NCBI GenBank assembly: GCA_963828625.1
Contig: CAWHEX010000002.1
Span: 496,001-560,000, forward strand
Direction of reading: 5' to 3'
Length of the DNA: 64,000 nucleotides
From: PALSA-894 sp963828625
GTDB lineage: Bacteria; Pseudomonadota; Alphaproteobacteria; Rhizobiales; Xanthobacteraceae
The translations under genes and the position numbers were made by a program. Positions within the stretch are counted from its first letter, which is position 1, and every line of letters starts with the position of its first letter. The notes under the pieces are model-generated. The model had not been told where the DNA came from. It did no database searches and saw only the letters and a program-made list of their open reading frames with translations. Positions 58,493 through 64,000 of this stretch are shown here, in pieces.

Positions 58493-60113
58493 TTACGCTT
58501 TGGTAAACTGGCGGAAGTCCGGCTCGCGGTGAAACCAGAACTGATAGCCGCCGACGGCCTTCTGCATGGCAACGTCGTGGATCGGCTGGTTGAGCGGGAT
58601 GATCGGCACCTCGTTCATGCACATCGTGATGAAGGCGATGACGGTCTTGTCGTACTCGGCCTTGTCGTCGGTGAAGCGCGCCTTGTCGATCAGTTTGTCC
58701 ATCTCGGGATTCTTGTAGGCCGAGATGTTGAAGATCGAATTGTTGCCGTGGAGATTCCAGAAGAAGTAGTACTCCGGGATAGTCGAGCCATCCGCTGAAA
58801 CGATTGAGAACGAGCGGCAGCTCCTTCTTGTTCAGCGTGGTGCGCCAGTTGGCGCCCGGAATCTTGTCGATCGTCGCGCGGATGCCGATCTTGGCGAGAT
58901 TTTCCTGGATCAGGATGACGGTCGGCTCGCCCACCGTCGTGGTGCCGACATCGAGCGACAGCGTCGTGTCGAGGCCGTTCGCGAAGCCCGCCTCCTGCAT
59001 CAGCGCCTTCGCCTTGGCGAGGTCTGTCCTGTAGGGAAACGGCTGCGGCCATACCGGCTGTTCGGCCGCCGCAGGCCCGCCATACATCGGCTTCGCGCGG
59101 CCGAAGAACGCGGTGCTCTGGATCTCCTCGTAAGGCACGGCCCACGCAATCGCCTGCCGCAGCTTCATGTTGTCGAACGGCGGCTTCGAGGTGTTGAGCG
59201 CCAGATACCAGAGCGCATTCGGGATCGGCACGCCGGAGACCTTGACCTTGCCCTCCTTGATCATCTGGTCGAAGTCCTTCGGCGGGAAGCCGGTCGACAG
59301 ATCGGCGTCGGCGCGCTCGAGCATGGCGCGGCGCGTTCCGGCGGACGGCACGTCGCGCGCGATGATGCGGCGGATCTTCGGCAGCGGGCCGCTCTTCCAG
59401 TTGTCGAAGCGCGTCAGGATCGTCTCGCTGCCGGCCTTCCAGCTCTCCACCTTGTAGGCGCCGCCGCCGGCTTCGTTGAGCTTGAGCCATGCGAGCGCCC
59501 ACGGGTCGGTCTCGGTGGCGTTCTTCTTGGCAAGCTCCGAATTGATGATGAAGGGGACGACGACCGCGAGGTTGAACATCAGCAACTTGTCCTTGCGGAC
59601 GAAGTCCACCCGGAACGTGTGATCGTCGACCGCGACGAACTGCTCGCGCTTCTCCAGACTGCCGGCGGACATCTGGAAGGTCGGGAAGCCGCCGACCGAG
59701 ACCGAACGATCGAACGACCATTTGACGTCCTTCGCGGTCACCGGGGTGCCGTCGTGGAAGGTCGCGTCCTTGCGCAGCTTGAAGGTGCAGGACATGCCGT
59801 CCGAGGCGACCTGCCAGCTCTCGGCAAGCTCAGGCGTCAACGCGTCCCGGTCGTAGGACGGCGTGCCGTCGGGCAGCGTCTTGACCCCGTACGACATCAG
59901 CCGGTCGTAGCAGTTCCACGCCAGCCCGTTGACGGTCTGGTTCGAGCCGACGCCCTGCATGTCGAGGCTGTTAGGCCCGAGTTCCTGCACCACCAGCAGC
60001 GTCTCGCCGCGTCCTTGGGCAAAAGCCGCGCCGCCGCTGTTCAGGGCGAGGGCGGCCGCGCCCGCCGTCTGGAGGAAATGGCGTCGATCGAGCGAAAAAC
60101 GCGAGAACGGCAT
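58493..60113 (-). CDS. Family 5 (peptide/nickel-type) ABC substrate-binding protein, frameshifted near 58777
   Basis: Periplasmic binding protein of the DppA/OppA family, 539 residues corrected, with twin-arginine-like signal SLDRRHFLQTAGAAALALN. Family signatures are LTPELAESWQVASDGMSCTFKLR and GTPVTAKDVKWSFDRSVS. Near 58777 one extra base (TATCCCGGAGTAC) breaks the frame after FSGWLDYP; the other frame continues EYYFFWNLHGNNSIFN and ends FHREPDFRQFTKA at 58493. No permease or ATPase genes are adjacent; it is enclosed by two Bax-inhibitor-1 genes on the same strand. Confidence 0.9.
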
Positions 60114-60183
60114 GGAAACTCCTGCAAATCTTGATGGCCACGTGGCGCATCAAAAATCGATGCAAGAGTTGTACCGGCAGGCA

Positions 60184-60214
60184 CAAAAAAGCCCCGGACG
60201 CTGCCGGGGCTTTT
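60184..60214 (-). terminator. Rho-independent (probably bidirectional) terminator of the second Bax-inhibitor-1 gene
   Basis: GCCCCGG at 60191-60197 pairs with CCGGGGC at 60204-60210. AAAAAA precedes and TTTT follows on the plus strand, so the minus-strand transcript from the gene ending at 60236 gets a six-base T-run. Confidence 0.85.
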
Positions 60215-60235
60215 CCGAAGACTGTTGCGTGCCGC

Positions 60236-61024
60236 TTATTCTTCGCGGTTGCCGAGCAGGCTCAGCAGCATCGTGAAGAGGTTGAGGAAGTCGAGGTAGA
60301 GCGTGAGCGCGCCCATGATGGCGGAACGCTCCATCACCTCGCCGTCCATCGCACCGTAGACGTACTCGTTCTTCAGGCGCTGCGTGTCGTAGGCGGTGAG
60401 GCCCGCGAACACCAGGACGCCGACGACCGAGATGATCCACTGCATCATCGATGAGACAAGGAAGATGTTCACCAGCGACGCGATGATGATGCCGAACAGG
60501 CCCATGATCAGGAACGATCCCCAGCCCGACAGGTCGCGCTGCGTGGTGTAGCCCCACAGCGAAAGTGCGCCGAACGAGGCGGCCGTGATGAAGAACACGC
60601 GCACGATCGAGGTGTGCGTGTAGATGAGGAAGATCGAGCCGAGCGACACGCCGACCAGCGCCGCGTAGATCCAGAAGGTGATCTGCGCCGTCGCGGGGCG
60701 CATGTTCTGGATGCGGAACGACAGGAAGAAAACCAGCGCGAGCGGCGCCAGAATCACGGCCCACTTCACCGGGCTGACGAAGAGCACGTAGCCGACGTTG
60801 GTGAGCATGATGTTGCGCACCTTCGCGACGGCAAGCGCCGGATCGGTCGTCACCGAGAGCATGTAGATGCCGAGGGCGGCGAGACCCGTGATGGCGAGAC
60901 CCACCACCATGTAATTGTAGATGCGCAGCATGTAGGCCCGCAGGCCTTCATCCACGACTGCCGCTTCGGCCCGCGTGAGCGGCCGGCCGTACTGGACGGC
61001 GGCATTCCGATCAAAGTCCGACAT
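60236..61024 (-). CDS. Bax inhibitor-1/YccA family membrane protein, copy 2
   Basis: A 262-residue BI-1 family protein, starting MSDFDRNAAVQYGRPLTRAEAAVVDEGLR. It shares with copy 1 the helix sequences SLWGYTTQRDLSGWGSFLIMGLFGIIIASLVN and VLVFAGLTAYDTQRLKNEY and ends LTLYLDFLNLFTMLLSLLGNREE. It is longer than copy 1 because of an insertion between helices 1 and 2 (LSVTTDPALAVAKVRNIMLTNVG). Each copy has its own terminator. Confidence 0.93.
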   Translation of the reverse strand: MSDFDRNAAVQYGRPLTRAEAAVVDEGLRAYMLRIYNYMVVGLAITGLAALGIYMLSVTTDPALAVAKVRNIMLTNVGYVLFVSPVKWAVILAPLALVFFLSFRIQNMRPATAQITFWIYAALVGVSLGSIFLIYTHTSIVRVFFITAASFGALSLWGYTTQRDLSGWGSFLIMGLFGIIIASLVNIFLVSSMMQWIISVVGVLVFAGLTAYDTQRLKNEYVYGAMDGEVMERSAIMGALTLYLDFLNLFTMLLSLLGNREE

Positions 61025-61207
61025 TGTCGAAACCTCGTGTGTTCGCCCCTTTGCGAGACGCAGGCGATACCAGCGTCCCGGCGCGCTCAATATGGACAAA
61101 ACGGAAGGCCGAACAAGGTGCCGTACCGACGCAGGGGTTTGCGCGTGCCGGTTAGGTCGCGCGGCGGATTGTCGCGCAGAATGAGGGAGTTCAGGGGAAT
61201 CCGCGGC

Positions 61208-63778
61208 TTACAGGTGACGCAGGACCGGCGCCGGTTTCTGCCCAAGCGCCGAAAACGTGCCGATCAGACCGAACGCGATGGTTAACGCCGTCGCTCCAAG
61301 CGTTGCGCCGAACGCAGGCCAGAACAGCCAGACAAACGACAGGTTCATCACCTCGGTCATCACCAGCATGGCGGCGAGCGATCCCGCCGCCACGCCGACG
61401 ATCGCGGTCGCGAACCCCACCAGCAGGTATTCCAGCACATAGGCGGCGAGCAGCCGACCCCGCGTCGCGCCGAGCATCTTGAGCACCACCGCATCGTAGA
61501 CCCGATGGCGGTGGCCGGTGGCGAGCGCGCCCGCCAGCACCAGCACGGCGGCGATCAGCGTGATGCCGCTCGCGCCGCGGATCGCGAGGGTGAGGTCGAA
61601 CACCACCTTGGCGACCGCTTCGAGCGCCTCGCGCACGCGCACGGCGGTGACGGTCGGGAATTCGGTGCCGGCGGCTTTCAGGAGCCCGATCTCGTCTTCG
61701 AGCGTCGAGCCGCCCGGATAGGTGAACGTCGCGATGTGGGTGTGCGGCGCGCCGCGGAATGCGCCCGGCGAATAGACCAGCACGAAATTGATGCCGAGCG
61801 ATTGCCAGTCGACCGCGCGCGTGTTGGCGAGCGTCGCCGTGATGTTGCGGCCGAGCACGTTGACGACGACCGGATCGCCGATCTTCAGGCCGAGCCCGTC
61901 GGCGATCTTCGCCTCGAACGAGACGAGCGGCGGACCCTGGTAGTTCGGTCCCCACCAGTCGCCCGCGACGACACGGGAGCCGCCGGGGATTTCGCCCGCG
62001 TAGGTGATGCCGCGGTCGCTCTGGAGCACCCAGGCGGCACTCGGCGGAGCTTTCAGGTCCTCGGCGCGCACGCCGTTGGCGCTGACGATGCGGCCGCGCA
62101 GCATCGGCACGCGTTCGTAGCGCGCGGTCGGCGCGTCTTGCTTCGCGAAGGCGTCGAAGCGCGCGACGTCCGCGTCCTGGATGTCGACGAAGAAGACCGA
62201 CGGCGCCTTGTCGGGCAGCGCCGCGACGAACTGGCGGCGCAGGTTGCCGTCGATCTCCAGCAGCGTGACCAGCAGCGCGAGCCCGAGGCCGAGCGAGAGC
62301 ACGACGCTCGGCGTCAGCGCGCCCGGCCGGTGGATATTGGCGAGCACGAGCCGCAGCAAGGCAAAGCGCGGACGCGGCACGCGGCGCGCGACCGCCATGA
62401 TGAGCAGCGCGACGAGCTGGAGCGTGAGGAACACCGCCGCCGCCGCGCCGACGAAGATCGCGGCGATCTTGCGGTCGTAGGCGAGCAGCACCGCGAGAGT
62501 TGCGAGCGTCGCGATGACCGCCACGGTGAGCACGACGTAGCGTGCGCGCGGCATGCGCCGCTCCGGCGCGACCGCGTCGCGATAGAGCGCCGAGACCGGA
62601 ACGTCGTGCGCGCGGCCGAGCGGCCAGAGCGCGAAGGCGAGCGCCGTCAGAAATCCGTAGAGCACCGCAAAGGACAATTCGCGCGCGTGCAGCGCTGGTT
62701 CGATCGGCAGCGGGATCACGCCGGCGAAGGCGGCGGACACCCCGAACGGCAGCAGCGCGCCGAGCACGAGGCCGATCGCGGTGCCGATGGCGGCGAGCAG
62801 CATGACCTCGGTGAGATAGATCGCGAACACGCGGCCGCCGGTCGCGCCGAGCGATTTGAGCGTCGCGATCACCTCGCGGCGGCGGTCGAGATAATGCTTC
62901 ACGGCGTTCGCAACGCCGACACCGCCGACCAGCAGCGCGGTAAGGCCGACCAGCGTGAGGTACTGCGTGAAGCGCTCGATGTTGCGGCCGAGCGCGGGCG
63001 AGGCATTGGCGCGCGTGCGCACTTCCCAGCCGGCGTCGGGCAGTTGTTTTTCGGACGCCGTGACGAGCGCATTCGCGATGCGGTCGTTGGCGTCGGCGCC
63101 GGCAAGGCTCACGCGGTAGTGCCAGCGGATCAGGCTGCCGGGCTGCACGAGCCCGGTCGCGCGCAGCGCCGCGTCGCTGACAAGCAGGCGCGGGCCGAAG
63201 CCGATGCCGCCCGCGAGCTTGTCGGGTTCGGATTTGAGGACCGCGCGCAGCTCGATCTGCGCCGTGCCGACTGTGACGCGCGCGCCGCGTTCGATGTCGA
63301 GCCGCGCGAGCAGCGCCGGGTCGACCGCCGCGCCGAACGCGCCGTCGCGTTCGGCGAGCGCCGCCGCAAGGTCGCCCGCGGGCTCCAGCGTCACCGCGCC
63401 GACCAGCGGATAGGCGTTGTCGACCGCCTTGATCTCGACCAGCGCGGTCTGTCCGTCCGCGGCGCGCGCCATCGCGCGCAGGGTGGCGGCGACCGAAAGC
63501 TTGCCATTGTCTTCAAGGAATTTGCGCTCGGCGGCGTTCGTCTCGCGCGCCATCAGGGCGAACGACACGTCGCCGCCGAGGATCACGCGGCCTTCGCGCG
63601 CAAGCCCGTCGCCGAGGCTGCGCGCGAACGAGCCGACGCCGGCAATCGCCGCGACGCCGAGCGCGATGCAGGCGATGAATACCGTGAAGCCGCGCAGGCC
63701 GCCGCGCATGTCGCGCAGCGCGAAGCGCCAGGTGAGTCCCGCAGGCGTACCGCGTGCAGCGTCCGCAGCCGTGCTCAA
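61208..63778 (-). CDS. FtsX/LolC-type ABC transporter permease (YbbP-like)
   Basis: A large permease of 856 residues with two FtsX domains, each with membrane segments around a periplasmic domain. It starts at TTG 63778, overlapping the ATPase stop. Landmarks are the N-terminal membrane anchor GFTVFIACIALGVAAIAGVG, the first FtsX core FTQYLTLVGLTALLVGGVGVANAV with YLDRRREVIATLKSLGATG, and the last core IRGASGITLIAAVLVLAGALA with YDAVVLKMLGATRGRLLAAY. The YbbAP type couples ATP hydrolysis to lipid or lipoprotein extraction from the membrane; its substrate is not settled. Confidence 0.9.
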   Translation of the reverse strand: MSTAADAARGTPAGLTWRFALRDMRGGLRGFTVFIACIALGVAAIAGVGSFARSLGDGLAREGRVILGGDVSFALMARETNAAERKFLEDNGKLSVAATLRAMARAADGQTALVEIKAVDNAYPLVGAVTLEPAGDLAAALAERDGAFGAAVDPALLARLDIERGARVTVGTAQIELRAVLKSEPDKLAGGIGFGPRLLVSDAALRATGLVQPGSLIRWHYRVSLAGADANDRIANALVTASEKQLPDAGWEVRTRANASPALGRNIERFTQYLTLVGLTALLVGGVGVANAVKHYLDRRREVIATLKSLGATGGRVFAIYLTEVMLLAAIGTAIGLVLGALLPFGVSAAFAGVIPLPIEPALHARELSFAVLYGFLTALAFALWPLGRAHDVPVSALYRDAVAPERRMPRARYVVLTVAVIATLATLAVLLAYDRKIAAIFVGAAAAVFLTLQLVALLIMAVARRVPRPRFALLRLVLANIHRPGALTPSVVLSLGLGLALLVTLLEIDGNLRRQFVAALPDKAPSVFFVDIQDADVARFDAFAKQDAPTARYERVPMLRGRIVSANGVRAEDLKAPPSAAWVLQSDRGITYAGEIPGGSRVVAGDWWGPNYQGPPLVSFEAKIADGLGLKIGDPVVVNVLGRNITATLANTRAVDWQSLGINFVLVYSPGAFRGAPHTHIATFTYPGGSTLEDEIGLLKAAGTEFPTVTAVRVREALEAVAKVVFDLTLAIRGASGITLIAAVLVLAGALATGHRHRVYDAVVLKMLGATRGRLLAAYVLEYLLVGFATAIVGVAAGSLAAMLVMTEVMNLSFVWLFWPAFGATLGATALTIAFGLIGTFSALGQKPAPVLRHL

Positions 63779-64000
63779 GTGACTTGCTCCGGCGCTTCGA
63801 CCCGCCCGGAACGCAGCCGCACCACGCGGTCGCAGCGCCGCGCGAGCGTGGCGTCGTGCGTGACGAGCACCAGCGTGGTGCCGCGTTTCTCATGGCCGGC
63901 GAACAGCAGCTCGACGATCTCGCGTCCGGTCGCCTCGTCGAGATTTCCGGTCGGCTCGTCGGCGACGAGGATCGCGGGATGCGGCGCGAGCGCACGCGCA
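63775..64000 (-). CDS. ABC transporter ATP-binding protein (LolD/YbbA-like), C-terminal part
   Basis: The reading on the minus strand from the window edge gives RALAPHPAILVADEPTGNLD (Walker B and D-loop), EIVELLFAGHEKRGTTLVLVTHD (the switch histidine) and DRVVRLRSGRV, then stops at 63775. This is the end of a LolD/MacB-type ATPase. The Walker A part lies outside the window. It is translationally coupled (TTGA overlap) to the permease. Confidence 0.92.
   Translation of the reverse strand, partial: ARALAPHPAILVADEPTGNLDEATGREIVELLFAGHEKRGTTLVLVTHDATLARRCDRVVRLRSGRVEAPEQVT

Noticed and set aside
57684..60113. A single 809-codon frame that looks like a binding protein fused to a Bax-inhibitor-1 protein
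   Set aside because: The frame joins them only because of the extra base near 58777; after it the binding protein continues in another frame to its own stop at 58493, and the membrane protein has its own start at 58394.

Overview
This window reads as a chromosomal segment of a GC-rich alphaproteobacterium, most probably a member of the Hyphomicrobiales (Rhizobiales) near Bradyrhizobium, Pseudolabrys or other Xanthobacteraceae. The evidence is the conserved housekeeping order (ccmABCDG beside acnA, then DUF1223 and DUF2794 genes; aroK-aroB-CorC; xerD-accA; argJ-mutT), the HemY C-terminus, the many ABC importers for organic acids and amino acids, and the REP-like palindromes between genes. No phage, insertion sequence, CRISPR array, rRNA operon or plasmid gene is visible. 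One tRNA (Thr, anticodon CGT) is present.

Layout. 1-1905: the 3' end of hemY, tRNA-Thr and an rlpA-like gene. 2027-19267: a catabolic region with an M20 amidohydrolase, a sugar-type (CUT1) ABC importer, a D-hydantoinase, a hydantoin racemase, a flavin reductase, an N-carbamoyl-D-amino acid hydrolase, a polar amino acid ABC importer, a DapA-family lyase and both subunits of an ATP-dependent hydantoinase/oxoprolinase. 19242-22986: a SPOR protein, a lone xanthine/CO dehydrogenase large subunit and a RidA-like protein. 23123-31196: a branched-chain-type ABC importer with two paralogous binding proteins, co-transcribed with a Rieske ferredoxin, a 75-residue protein and an amidohydrolase. 31263-34514: a small lipoprotein candidate, an orphan binding protein, a SnoaL-like protein and a CorC/HlyC membrane protein. 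34540-49598: core genes (aroB, aroK, xerD, accA, an L,D-transpeptidase, secA, a parvulin, argJ, mutT) interrupted by an orphan ModA-like binding protein, a lone Flp pilin, an FAD dehydrogenase and an exported helix-hairpin-helix protein. 49675-57611: the cytochrome c maturation cluster, aconitase, DUF1223, DUF2794 and a GNAT acetyltransferase. 57684-64000: two Bax-inhibitor-1 membrane proteins flanking an orphan peptide-type binding protein, then a large FtsX-type permease and the end of its ATPase.

The functional theme of the first half is uptake and hydrolysis of cyclic ureides and amides. Hydantoinase, racemase and D-carbamoylase together convert racemic 5-substituted hydantoins to D-amino acids, and two of the three enzymes sit in apparent operons with their own ABC importer.

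A strong caution applies to the whole window. I count 23 places where a clearly homologous protein continues in another frame, 21 with one apparent extra base and 2 with an apparent missing base. They hit genes that should be essential or nearly so (secA, aroB, aroK, acnA, ccmA, ccmB). After allowing for them, every affected gene has a length divisible by three. I read this as uncorrected indel error in the sequence, not gene decay, so frameshifted genes are listed as single CDS over their full span.
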